Assembly (NCBI GenBank): GCA_017881585.1
Contig: JADGQS010000015.1
Coordinates: 1-37,918, forward strand
Direction of reading: 5' to 3'
DNA from: Gemmatimonadaceae bacterium
Lineage (GTDB): Bacteria; Gemmatimonadota; Gemmatimonadetes; Gemmatimonadales; Gemmatimonadaceae
DNA: 37,918 bases
The notes beneath the pieces are model-generated. The model was not told where the DNA came from. It did not search any database and saw nothing but the letters and a program-made list of their open reading frames with translations. Positions 1-7,406 of this stretch are shown in pieces (position 1 is the first letter of the stretch; every line of letters begins with the position of its first letter). A program made the position numbers and the translations under genes.

Positions 1-245
1 CGCTTCATCGCCTCGTCGTCGAAGAATCCGATCTGGATGGGCGCGCGCCGCACCTGGAAGGCGTTCGTGCCGACGACGGCGCCGGCGATGTTCTCCTTCA
101 CGTACGCGTTCATGCCCTGGATCACCGCCACCACGGCGACGAGGAACGCGACGGACACGATGATGCCGAGGAGCGTAAAGAACGAGCGCAGCTTATTGGC
201 TCGTATTTCGCCGAAGGCGACGCTCAGCAGGTCGGCCAGGCGCAT
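1..245 (-). CDS. ABC transporter permease, MacB/FtsX type (N-terminal part, cut by window edge)
   Basis: Only the first 81 codons are inside the window; the gene runs off the left edge. From the ATG at 245 the chain reads as an amphipathic lead-in, then a helix pattern (RSFFTLLGIIVSVAFLVAVV) and the start of a periplasmic region with QGMNAYV. This matches the start of the MacB periplasmic core domain and resembles the two complete permeases upstream. It is the third permease after a single ATPase gene, 47 bases downstream of the previous stop. By family it would be an integral membrane subunit that couples cytoplasmic ATP hydrolysis to periplasmic movement. Its exact partner within the operon is inferred from position only. 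Confidence 0.85.
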   Translation of the reverse strand, partial: MRLADLLSVAFGEIRANKLRSFFTLLGIIVSVAFLVAVVAVIQGMNAYVKENIAGAVVGTNAFQVRRAPIQIGFFDDEAMK

Positions 246-254
246 GCTGGAAGC

Positions 255-295
255 TATCCGCCGACAGCTATCGGCTGATAGCCGTCAGACGGCTA
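255..295. repeat. short intergenic inverted and direct repeats between two permease genes
   Basis: The 47-base gap holds interleaved copies of GCTATC/GATAGC and GCCGTC/GACGGC, for example cggct-gat-agccg at 272-284. A small hairpin is possible but there is no T run, so I do not call a terminator. The GACGGC core recurs in the tandem repeat near 17219. Confidence 0.4.
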
Positions 296-1558
296 TTCGT
301 GTCTGAGCGACTCCACCGGGTCCATTCTGGCAGCCCGCGCGGCGGGCATCATGCCGAAGAGAATTCCCGTGCCGGCCGCGGCGACGAGCGCAACGAGCAC
401 GGCTTCCGGCGGAATCGAGGCGGGGATCGGCGTGTAGATCTTCACGAGCCAGGACAGGACGGCGCCGATCACCAGTCCGATCGCGGCGCCGAGCGTCGTG
501 AGCGTCGCCGCCTCCACGAGGAACTGCCAGAGGATGATGGCCGATGTGGCGCCGAGCGCCTTGCGCACGCCGATCTCGCGAGTGCGCTCGGTGACGGAGA
601 TCATCATGATCGCGACCACGCCGACGCCGCCGACGAGCAGGCCCACACCGGAGAGGGTGATGCCCACGAGGAAGATCGCACCGAAGAACTGGTTGAAGAT
701 GTCCATGATGCGGTCTTCGCCAACCAGGTAAAACGAGTTGTTCGCACCCGGCTTGATGCCGCGCCGGCTGCGCAGCAACGCCGTGACGGCGTCCATCGCG
801 TCGTCGCGCGTGACCGACGGCTGCGGCATCACCGCGACGCTGATGCCGCGCTTGTATACGCTGAGGTGCCGCCACGCCGTCATCATCGGGATGATCGCGC
901 GGGGGTTGTCCGGGCCGGTGCCGTTCAGCGTCTTGAGGAAGCCCGCCTTGGTGTGGAACACGCCGATCACGGTGAATGGCTTGCCCTCGAGCGTGATCTC
1001 CTTGCCGAGCGGATCGGAGTCGCCGAAGAGCTGCGACTTCAGCGTGTCGTTGACGATGATCAGCGGAGCCGCGCTCTGGTCCTCCGACTCGGTGAAACTG
1101 CGGCCCGGCGAGATGTCGGCGCGGTCGGTGCGGATCCAGTCGGATGTGTACGCGTCGAAGCCCACGGACTTCAGCTGATGATCGCGGTAGATCATCGTGC
1201 CCTGGTTTCCGATTCGCGCGACGGCGTACGCCACCTCCGGAAGGTTCTGGATGGCGTGCAGCTCGTCGAGCGAGACCGGGGGATTCTTCCGGTCGGGGCA
1301 GGGATCGTCCGGGCTGTTGCACTGATTGTTGCCCGGGTCGCGGCGGTTGATCTGGAACGTGGTCGCGCCGAACTCGTCGAGATCCTTCTGGAAGCTCTCG
1401 CGAATGCCGTGCACGGCGGCGGCCATCGTGACCACCACGAACACGCCGACGGCGACCCCGGAAATCGTGAGCGCGGCGCGCACTTTGTTGCCGCGGATCG
1501 CCTCGAAGGCGATGGTCACGCCCTCGAGCGCCATGGAGACCCGCGCGAAGAACTTCAT
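293..1558 (-). CDS. ABC transporter permease, MacB/FtsX family
   Basis: A 421-residue membrane protein. It has an N-terminal transmembrane helix (TISGVAVGVFVVVTMAAAV), a long periplasmic core of about 250 residues, and a C-terminal FtsX domain with three helices that contains the coupling motif TERTREIGVRKALGA. This is the usual four-helix layout of MacB-type permeases without a fused ATPase. I start it at the ATG at 1558 because GAGGTGG lies at good ribosome-binding distance; a GTG at 1567 in the same frame falls inside that site. It follows the previous permease almost without gap and should share the ATPase encoded at 2828-3622. In MacAB-TolC-like systems such subunits drive export of peptides, lipids or drugs from the periplasm. 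The substrate here is unknown. Confidence 0.92.
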   Translation of the reverse strand: MKFFARVSMALEGVTIAFEAIRGNKVRAALTISGVAVGVFVVVTMAAAVHGIRESFQKDLDEFGATTFQINRRDPGNNQCNSPDDPCPDRKNPPVSLDELHAIQNLPEVAYAVARIGNQGTMIYRDHQLKSVGFDAYTSDWIRTDRADISPGRSFTESEDQSAAPLIIVNDTLKSQLFGDSDPLGKEITLEGKPFTVIGVFHTKAGFLKTLNGTGPDNPRAIIPMMTAWRHLSVYKRGISVAVMPQPSVTRDDAMDAVTALLRSRRGIKPGANNSFYLVGEDRIMDIFNQFFGAIFLVGITLSGVGLLVGGVGVVAIMMISVTERTREIGVRKALGATSAIILWQFLVEAATLTTLGAAIGLVIGAVLSWLVKIYTPIPASIPPEAVLVALVAAAGTGILFGMMPAARAARMDPVESLRHE

Positions 1559-1568
1559 GGCTGCCACC

Positions 1569-2807
1569 TCATTCCTGCCTCAGCGCCGCGATGGGATCGA
1601 GCCGCGCCGCGCGGGAGGCCGGATACACTCCGGCCACGATACCCACGCCCGCACCGAGCACGAGCGCCATCAGGATGGACCACGGTGCGACCGCCGCGGG
1701 CAGCGGCGTGAGCCAGGAGACGATCTTCGCCGCCAGCAGGCCGAGGGCGATGCCGATGCCGGCGCCGACGACGCTCAGCGTGGATGCCTCGATGAGAAAC
1801 TGCGAGAGGATGTCGATGCGCCGGGCGCCGAGCGCCTTGCGAATGCCGATCTCCCGCGTGCGCTCGGCCACGGCGACGAGCATGATGTTCATGATCACCA
1901 TGGCGCCCACGACGAGGCCGATCGCGGGGAGCGCGGTGCCGAACACGATCATCTGCCGCTTGAGCCCATCGAAGAACGCGAGCGCCGAGTCTTCCGTTTC
2001 CAGCGCGAAGTTGTCGGGCCTGCCCGGCGCGAGATGCCGCGAGCCGCGCATTGCTTCGCGCGCGTTCTCGATGCCGTCCTGCATCTCCTCGCGCGAGCTG
2101 CCCTGCACGATCATCGACTGCAGGTCGCCCTTCGGCTGGATGAGGCGGCTCACCGGCGTGGTCCACGGCACGATGGCCATGCGGTCGAGCGAGAAGCCGA
2201 ACACGCTGCCCTGCTTCTCCAGCACGCCGATCACCGTGTACGGCATGCCGCCGATGCGCACCTCGCGCCCGAGCGGATCGAGCCCGTTGAACAGGTGGTC
2301 GGCGATGTCCGTGCCGATGACGATGACCTTCGCGCCGGCGCCGACTTCCTGGGAGCTGAAGGCGCGCCCGCTCTCGACGACCAGTTTCTTGATGTCGAAG
2401 TACGCGGCCTCGGTCGCGATGGCCTGCACCTGGCGCGGGCGCGACAGCTTCGACGAGGCGTAGAGGAAGTTCTGGTTGACGATCGCGGCCTTGTTGCCCG
2501 TGGGAAGCACGGAGCGCACGAGTTCCGCGTCGGCCGCGTAGATGCGCGGGCGGCGCTGGAACTCACGCCACTGATCGTCGGTGGTGTTCGGGTTGAAGTT
2601 GGGACGGCGCCGGAACGTGAACGTGTTCACGCCGATGATCTTCGCGGCGAAATCGTTCTCGACGTAGTTGCTCATCCCCTGCACGATCGAGACGACCGCG
2701 ATGAGGAACATCACGCCGATCATGACGCCGAGCAGCGTGAAGAAGCTCTTCAGCTTCTGCACGCGGATCGTGTTCAGTGCGAGCGCGACCGATTCGAAAA
2801 AGGGCAT
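1569..2807 (-). CDS. ABC transporter permease, MacB/FtsX family
   Basis: A 412-residue paralogue of the neighbouring permease, with the same plan. There is a first helix (FFTLLGVMIGVMFLIAVVSI) followed by QGMSNYV, a periplasmic MacB core domain, and a C-terminal FtsX domain with AERTREIGIRKALGARR between its first and second helices. It begins at an ATG with AAAGGG six bases upstream, 20 bases after the ATPase stop. The two complete permeases could form a heterodimer, or either could homodimerise with the shared ATPase; the sequence does not decide this. It starts and ends within a tight minus-strand operon with adaptor and TolC genes. Confidence 0.92.
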   Translation of the reverse strand: MPFFESVALALNTIRVQKLKSFFTLLGVMIGVMFLIAVVSIVQGMSNYVENDFAAKIIGVNTFTFRRRPNFNPNTTDDQWREFQRRPRIYAADAELVRSVLPTGNKAAIVNQNFLYASSKLSRPRQVQAIATEAAYFDIKKLVVESGRAFSSQEVGAGAKVIVIGTDIADHLFNGLDPLGREVRIGGMPYTVIGVLEKQGSVFGFSLDRMAIVPWTTPVSRLIQPKGDLQSMIVQGSSREEMQDGIENAREAMRGSRHLAPGRPDNFALETEDSALAFFDGLKRQMIVFGTALPAIGLVVGAMVIMNIMLVAVAERTREIGIRKALGARRIDILSQFLIEASTLSVVGAGIGIALGLLAAKIVSWLTPLPAAVAPWSILMALVLGAGVGIVAGVYPASRAARLDPIAALRQE

Positions 2808-2827
2808 CGCGGCCCTTTGTGCCGCGG

Positions 2828-3622
2828 CTACAGCCCGAGGCTCGACGTGACCTTCTGGTTGCGCTCGTCGCTCGCGATCTTGCCGTCGCGAAGCACCACG
2901 ACGCGGCGGGCGTGCGCGGCGATGTCCGGCTCGTGCGTCACCATGATCACCGTCTGCCCGGTGCTCGCCAGGTTCTCGAACACGCGCATGATCTCTTCCG
3001 ACGTCGTCGAGTCGAGGTTGCCGGTGGGCTCGTCGGCAAGCAGGATCGCCGGGCGGTTCACGAGTGCGCGGGCGATCGCCACGCGCTGGCGCTGGCCGCC
3101 GGAGAGCTCGTTGGGACGGTGCGAGGCGCGGTCGGCGAGCTGCACCTTGGTGAGCGCCTCCATCGCGCGCTCCTTGCGCTCGGCCGATCCGACGCCCGCA
3201 TACACGAGCGGCAACTCCACGTTATGGAGCGCGCTGGCGCGCGGGAGCAGGTTGAACGTCTGGAAGACGAACCCGATCTCCTTGTTGCGGACGCGGGCGA
3301 GTTCGTCGTCCTTCATGGTCGAGACGAGCTGGCCGCTCAGCCAGTACTCGCCGCCGTTGGGCGTGTCGAGGCAGCCGATGAGGTTCATCAGGGTCGACTT
3401 GCCCGATCCCGACGGACCCATGATGGCCACATACTCGTTCTTGCGGATGGCGAGGTCCACGCCCTGGAGGGCGCGGACGATTTCGCCGCCCATGTCGTAT
3501 TCGCGCTTCAGCCCGCGCGTGACGATCACCCAGTCCTTGCCGGGCTGGGCGCCGGCCGACTGTACGACGACCTTCCGCTCCGCGGTGGTGCTGAGGGCTA
3601 CATCATCGGTTTGTGGACTCAC
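2828..3622 (-). CDS. ABC transporter ATP-binding protein (MacB/LolD subfamily)
   Basis: A 264-residue ATPase. It shows the Walker A motif GPSGSGKST near residue 69, a Q-loop ([11 protein letters not shown]), the signature [10 protein letters not shown], Walker [14 protein letters not shown] and a switch histidine in MVTHEP. The LDS and TFNLLP signatures are typical of the MacB/LolD/FtsE group that works with FtsX-type permeases. About 35 extra residues precede the domain. It starts at GTG, and the GTGA overlap with the adaptor stop (3619-3622) indicates translational coupling. It is the only ATPase for three permease genes in the operon. Confidence 0.95.
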   Translation of the reverse strand: MSPQTDDVALSTTAERKVVVQSAGAQPGKDWVIVTRGLKREYDMGGEIVRALQGVDLAIRKNEYVAIMGPSGSGKSTLMNLIGCLDTPNGGEYWLSGQLVSTMKDDELARVRNKEIGFVFQTFNLLPRASALHNVELPLVYAGVGSAERKERAMEALTKVQLADRASHRPNELSGGQRQRVAIARALVNRPAILLADEPTGNLDSTTSEEIMRVFENLASTGQTVIMVTHEPDIAAHARRVVVLRDGKIASDERNQKVTSSLGL

Positions 3623-4905
3623 GGCTTCGTGCTCCCAGTGGCCTTCGTGTCGGGCTGCTTCATGTCACGCACAAGCGTGCCGTCTTTGAGGTCGCGGATT
3701 GCCTGATAGGTGCCGCCCACGATCTTGTCGCCTTCCTTGAGACCGGACAGTACCTCGAAGTGTTTCTCACCTGCAATCCCTACCTTTACGGGCTTGAAGG
3801 TGACTTTGTTGTCCGCACCGACCACGAAGACGCCCTCCACGTCCTTCTTGCCCACCTGCTTGCCGTTCGACGTCTTGCTCCCCGGGCGCTGGGCTGTATC
3901 CGTCTTGGCGAGCGCTTCGTTCTCGCGGACCGTCAGCGCGATGATCGGGATCGAGAGCACCTGCGTGCGGGCGTCCGTGATGATCTTGGCCGTCGCCGAG
4001 AAATCCGGCTTGGTGTCCTTCGGCGGGTTCAGGAGGCGGATGGTCACTTCGTAGTCGATCGCCTGGTCGCCCGTCGTCGTCGTCGTTCCCTTGACCGAGC
4101 TGTTCGAGATCTCGACGACCTTGCCGAGGAACGTGGTGTCGGGGAAGGCGTCGAGCTGGACGATGGCGGAGTCGCCGAGCGCGATTCGTGACACATCGGT
4201 CTCGTCGACCTTCACCTTGGTCTCGAGCACGCTCATGTCCGAGATCGTGAGGAGCGTTGCAGCGTCCTTGTTGAATGTGCCCTGGATCGCCGTTTCGCCG
4301 TTCTGTACGATGAGGCGGGTCACGCGGCCGCTCATCGGGGCGCGGATGGTCGTCTTTGCGAGCGAGACCTTCGCGTCGGTGACGCCGGCGAGGGCCATCT
4401 CGGTGTTGTGCTTGGAGGCGTCGTACAGCGCCGTGTTCACCTCGACCGCCGTCTTGAGCTGCTCCATCTGGTCGTCGGACACGAGATTCGGGTTGCTCTT
4501 CCGGATGTCGGATGAGCGACGGTAGTTGGCCTGGGCCTGCGTCAGGCTCGCGAGCGCCTGCGTCTCGGACGCTCTCGCGTTCGCGACGGAGGCCTCGGTG
4601 CGCTGCACGGCGGCCTGGAACGACTGCGGGTCGATCTGGAGGAGGAAGTCGCCCTCCTTCACCCAGTCGCCCTCCTTGACCGTGAGCTTGACAATGCGGC
4701 CCGAGACGTCGGCTGACAGATCGGCCTTGGTGTGCGGCGCCACCTGGCCGCTGGCGGTCACCGAGGCGACGAGATCGCGCTTCTGCACGCCCTCGATGCG
4801 CACTTCGGTGGGCTTCTTGTTCTTCCTGGCGGCCGTCACGGCGATCACGCCTCCCAAGGCGAGGACCGCGACGCCCAAGATCCCGTATTTCATCCCCTTG
4901 CTCAT
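3619..4905 (-). CDS. efflux periplasmic adaptor (MacA/HlyD family)
   Basis: A 428-residue membrane-fusion protein. An N-terminal inner-membrane helix ([19 protein letters not shown]) is followed by the first half of a lipoyl domain, a helical hairpin rich in Ala and Gln (about residues 110-175), the second lipoyl half ([13 protein letters not shown]), a beta-barrel, and a membrane-proximal domain ending near residue 415. By family it bridges the inner-membrane permease to the TolC channel. The start is well set: GGGGA lies just upstream of the ATG, 12 bases after the TolC stop. Next to a MacB-type ATPase and permeases it reads as a MacA-like subunit rather than an RND adaptor; no RND pump gene is present. 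Confidence 0.92.
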   Translation of the reverse strand: MSKGMKYGILGVAVLALGGVIAVTAARKNKKPTEVRIEGVQKRDLVASVTASGQVAPHTKADLSADVSGRIVKLTVKEGDWVKEGDFLLQIDPQSFQAAVQRTEASVANARASETQALASLTQAQANYRRSSDIRKSNPNLVSDDQMEQLKTAVEVNTALYDASKHNTEMALAGVTDAKVSLAKTTIRAPMSGRVTRLIVQNGETAIQGTFNKDAATLLTISDMSVLETKVKVDETDVSRIALGDSAIVQLDAFPDTTFLGKVVEISNSSVKGTTTTTGDQAIDYEVTIRLLNPPKDTKPDFSATAKIITDARTQVLSIPIIALTVRENEALAKTDTAQRPGSKTSNGKQVGKKDVEGVFVVGADNKVTFKPVKVGIAGEKHFEVLSGLKEGDKIVGGTYQAIRDLKDGTLVRDMKQPDTKATGSTKP

Positions 4906-4917
4906 GACGATCCCCGG

Positions 4918-6384
4918 TTAGCGAAGGGAGCGGCCGACGGCGCTTTCCAGCGCCGCGAACGCCCGATGGAATTCAAATATCGCGTAGATCCTGCCGGCTT
5001 CCGCGGTCTCGTAGTCGCTGCGCGCCTGCTGCAGGTCGACCAGGCTGTTGAGGCCGACGCGGTACCGTTCTTCGGCGAGCTGCAGCGCCTCGCGCGCGGC
5101 CACCGAGTTCGACTCCTGCAACTTCAGCGCCTGGTAGTCCGCGATCAGCGTGACGTGGGCCGACTGGACGTCGGCGGTGAGCTTGAGCTGCTGCGCCTTC
5201 AGGTAGTACTCTGCGTCGCTCTGGTCGGCGGCCGACGATTCGATCGTCTGCTCGCGCTGGAAGCCGTTGAACAACGGAAGCGACAGACCCAGCGACAACG
5301 TGTACGGGTTCGAGACGAACTTGAACGGGAAGTTCTGGTTCGACGCGCGGAGCTGGTCGGCCTGCGCGCTCGACAGCACGTAGCTGCCGCAGTAGCTCAG
5401 CCCCGGGAGTCCCGCGCCGCGGCGCAGCGAGTCCGAGGAATAGCACTGGGCCTGCGAAGAGGCGAGCTGCGTCTGCGCCTGGGTGACGAGGTAGTTCTGG
5501 TCCGTGTATTGCTGCGACGACCCGCCGATGTTCGCGGAGAAGTTCAGCGACGGGATGTACTGTCCGCGCGCACCGTTGTAGTTCTGGCGGGCCGCTTCGA
5601 TTCTCGCCGCCAGGGACTTCAACGTGGGATTCGACTGCGTGGCCATCGCGAGGAGCTGGTTCAGGTCGAACGTGGGCTCGGTCACGGGCGGAATCGTCGT
5701 CAGCTGGACGTTCACCTGCGGCGCAATTCCGATGCTCTGGAAGAGCCGGAGCAGGTCGACCGCCGCGGCGTTGCGGGCGCGGAGCGCCGCCACCTGCTGG
5801 GTGCCGAGCGCGACTTCGGCCCGCTTCACATCGAGCGACGTGGCCGAGCCTACGCCGGCCTTCGCCCGGGCGAGATCGAGCTGCAGTCGGTTGAAGACGA
5901 CGAGCGTGTCCTGCAACCGCGTCTGCGCCTGATCCTCGAGCACGAGGAAGTACTGGCTGGTCACCGCGAAGCGGAGGTTCTGCTCGGCGCTGACCACGTC
6001 GGATTCCGACGCCATGACATTCGAACGGGCCGCCTTCAGTGTGGAGAACGAACTCGCGCTCAGGCCGGCCGAAATGTTCAGGCCCCAATTCGACGAGAGC
6101 AGGTCGGAGTTCGAACCGAACTCGACACCCTGGAAGAACTGCGGCTTACCCTGACGGTAGCCGGTGTTGAGGTTCGTGCTCGCGCCGGGAAGAAAGGATC
6201 CCCGCGCGGTGCGCAGGCTTGCGTCGGCGCGCCGGCGTCCGTTGCCCGACTGCAGGTACGTCGGATTGTTCGCCTTGGCGAGCGAAAGCGCGTCGTCGAG
6301 CGAGAGGGTCGGCCCGACGGCGCCCTGGCCGGCGGCGGGCAAGGCCGTAGCCAAGAGGAGAAGAGCACACCACAGCTTTCGCAT
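4918..6384 (-). CDS. TolC family outer-membrane efflux protein
   Basis: A 488-residue protein with a clear Sec signal peptide (MRKLWCALLLLATALPAAGQ). Two repeated outer-membrane efflux protein domains follow, each with long Ala/Gln/Leu-rich helices, for example LSLDDALSLAKANNPTYLQS at the start and NSLVDLQQARSDYETAEAGR near the end. By family it trimerises into an outer-membrane channel with a periplasmic tunnel. I chose the ATG at 6384 because it directly precedes the signal peptide; an in-frame start at 6447 would add 21 residues without signal character. It heads the adaptor-ATPase-permease genes, 12 bases before the adaptor. Confidence 0.93.
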   Translation of the reverse strand: MRKLWCALLLLATALPAAGQGAVGPTLSLDDALSLAKANNPTYLQSGNGRRRADASLRTARGSFLPGASTNLNTGYRQGKPQFFQGVEFGSNSDLLSSNWGLNISAGLSASSFSTLKAARSNVMASESDVVSAEQNLRFAVTSQYFLVLEDQAQTRLQDTLVVFNRLQLDLARAKAGVGSATSLDVKRAEVALGTQQVAALRARNAAAVDLLRLFQSIGIAPQVNVQLTTIPPVTEPTFDLNQLLAMATQSNPTLKSLAARIEAARQNYNGARGQYIPSLNFSANIGGSSQQYTDQNYLVTQAQTQLASSQAQCYSSDSLRRGAGLPGLSYCGSYVLSSAQADQLRASNQNFPFKFVSNPYTLSLGLSLPLFNGFQREQTIESSAADQSDAEYYLKAQQLKLTADVQSAHVTLIADYQALKLQESNSVAAREALQLAEERYRVGLNSLVDLQQARSDYETAEAGRIYAIFEFHRAFAALESAVGRSLR

Positions 6385-6466
6385 CTTTGTATTGATCCTG
6401 GGTGGGGTACGTGTTTCTTCAAGTGGCCGTACGCGAGACCGGTCCACGGGGTTTCAGCGAGGGTGA

Positions 6467-7153
6467 TCAGCGTGGTGATTCGTCGCGGACCGCGACGATC
6501 TTGGTCGCCGGAATCACCACTTTCAGCAACCGGCCGGCCGCGTCGACCCACACGTCCCTCGTGACCCCGGATCCCTCGGTGCGCAGCCGCAGATGACGCG
6601 CCTCGAGGTCGTGGCCGTCGATCGTGAGGGCCTCGCTGCCGACGAGTTCGACACGCACCGTCTCGACCACGTTGCGCAGCGGCGAGAGCACCGAGACCGT
6701 GGCCCCCGGACCGCGCCGAGCGATGAACCAGAGCTGGTGGAGGACGTCGTCCTCGACGGCCACGGTTCCCGGCGGAAGACGGAATTCGCGGGACGACTCG
6801 CCCTCCGGCCTGGTGGAGCGGGCCTGGTAGTGGTCGCGGACAAGCTTGCCGCTATATGTCAGGGCGGTCCGTCCGTTTTCGCGCACCTCGGTCTCGTATT
6901 TGTGCACGGCGCCGTTGGTGTCCGCGTTCAGCTTCGGCTCGATACGCCGGGATCCGATCGCGACGACGCCGTGCGCGACGAGCACGCGACCCCTTTCGGA
7001 CGGCGAACTGCGAATCGAGAAGTCCTCACGGCCGACACGGTCGCCCGCCCGCATGACTGTAAAGCTCCCCTCGTCGAGGGAGATCACCTGGGCGCGGGCG
7101 GTCGAGGCGAGGCAAGCCGCGAGCGCGAGAAGAGGGATCGGTCGCATCCTCAT
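6467..7153 (-). CDS. small secreted protein of unknown function
   Basis: A 228-residue protein with a Sec signal peptide (about residues 1-21, ending STARA/Q). The mature part is rich in beta-strand patterns, with VMRAGDRVGREDF near its start and WVDAAGRLLKVVIPATKIVA near its end. The last segment resembles that of periplasmic DUF3108- or DUF6134-like proteins, which often show a 'value applied along a path, then coefficient' ending. That resemblance is weak, and I assign no function. It is the first gene of the efflux operon, 82 bases before TolC. ATG codons at 7153 and 7147 are both possible; a TATCTT hexamer at 7155-7160 on the minus strand suggests a leaderless start at 7147. Confidence 0.75.
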   Translation of the reverse strand: MRMRPIPLLALAACLASTARAQVISLDEGSFTVMRAGDRVGREDFSIRSSPSERGRVLVAHGVVAIGSRRIEPKLNADTNGAVHKYETEVRENGRTALTYSGKLVRDHYQARSTRPEGESSREFRLPPGTVAVEDDVLHQLWFIARRGPGATVSVLSPLRNVVETVRVELVGSEALTIDGHDLEARHLRLRTEGSGVTRDVWVDAAGRLLKVVIPATKIVAVRDESPR

Positions 7154-7154
7154 A

Positions 7155-7160
7155 AAGATA
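7155..7160 (-). promoter_or_regulatory. possible -10 element for the efflux operon
   Basis: The minus strand reads TATCTT ending eight bases before the ATG at 7147, with no Shine-Dalgarno sequence between. This spacing would put the transcript start at or next to the start codon. I see no clear -35 box upstream, where the repeat region begins. Confidence 0.3.
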
Positions 7161-7171
7161 CACCGGACCTA

Positions 7172-7384
7172 CGGCGACGGGTGAGGGGCGACAAGACGGC
7201 GACGGGCGACGCGTGAGGGGCGACTTGGTGAAGAGCGATGTGTCAGGCGTGAGGAGAACATCTCCGCGCTCCTCACGCGTCGCCCTTCGCCAGATCGCCT
7301 CTCACCCGTCGCTCGTCGCCGTCTTGGCACCTCTCACCCGTCGCTCGTCGCCGTCTTGGCACCCTCACCCGTCGCCCGTCGCCG
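7172..7384. repeat. divergent-intergenic repeat block: 32-bp tandem repeats with inverted copies
   Basis: Two identical 32-base units (core ctcacccgtcgctcgtcgcc) lie head to tail at 7299-7330 and 7331-7362, with a degenerate third copy from 7363. Near-complementary copies (core gacaagacggcgacgggcga) lie at 7172-7222, so the whole block forms a large imperfect inverted repeat between two divergent operons. The unequal, contiguous units and lack of spacers rule out a CRISPR array. Function is unknown; it may be a slippage-prone spacer or a structural element. Confidence 0.8.
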
Positions 7385-7394
7385 TTTGTCGGGG

Positions 7395-7400
7395 TATTAT
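7395..7400 (+). promoter_or_regulatory. possible -10 element for the kinase operon (leaderless start)
   Basis: TATTAT is followed after six bases by the GTG proposed as start of the histidine kinase. No Shine-Dalgarno sequence lies between. It is one of the few AT-rich spots in the region. No matching -35 hexamer is visible at 16-18 bases upstream, so support is limited. Confidence 0.35.
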
Positions 7401-7406
7401 CCCATT

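Noticed and set aside
1326-3689. 787-codon plus-strand frame opposite the ABC genes
   Set aside because: Antisense of the permease and ATPase genes, whose motifs are unambiguous; the translation is low-complexity Arg/Asp/His.
3619-6384. RND-type tripartite pump
   Set aside because: The adaptor and TolC could fit RND systems, but the inner-membrane partner genes are an ABC ATPase and FtsX-type permeases, not an RND protein.
7299-7384. CRISPR-like repeats
   Set aside because: Units are contiguous with no unique spacers, and no cas gene is nearby.
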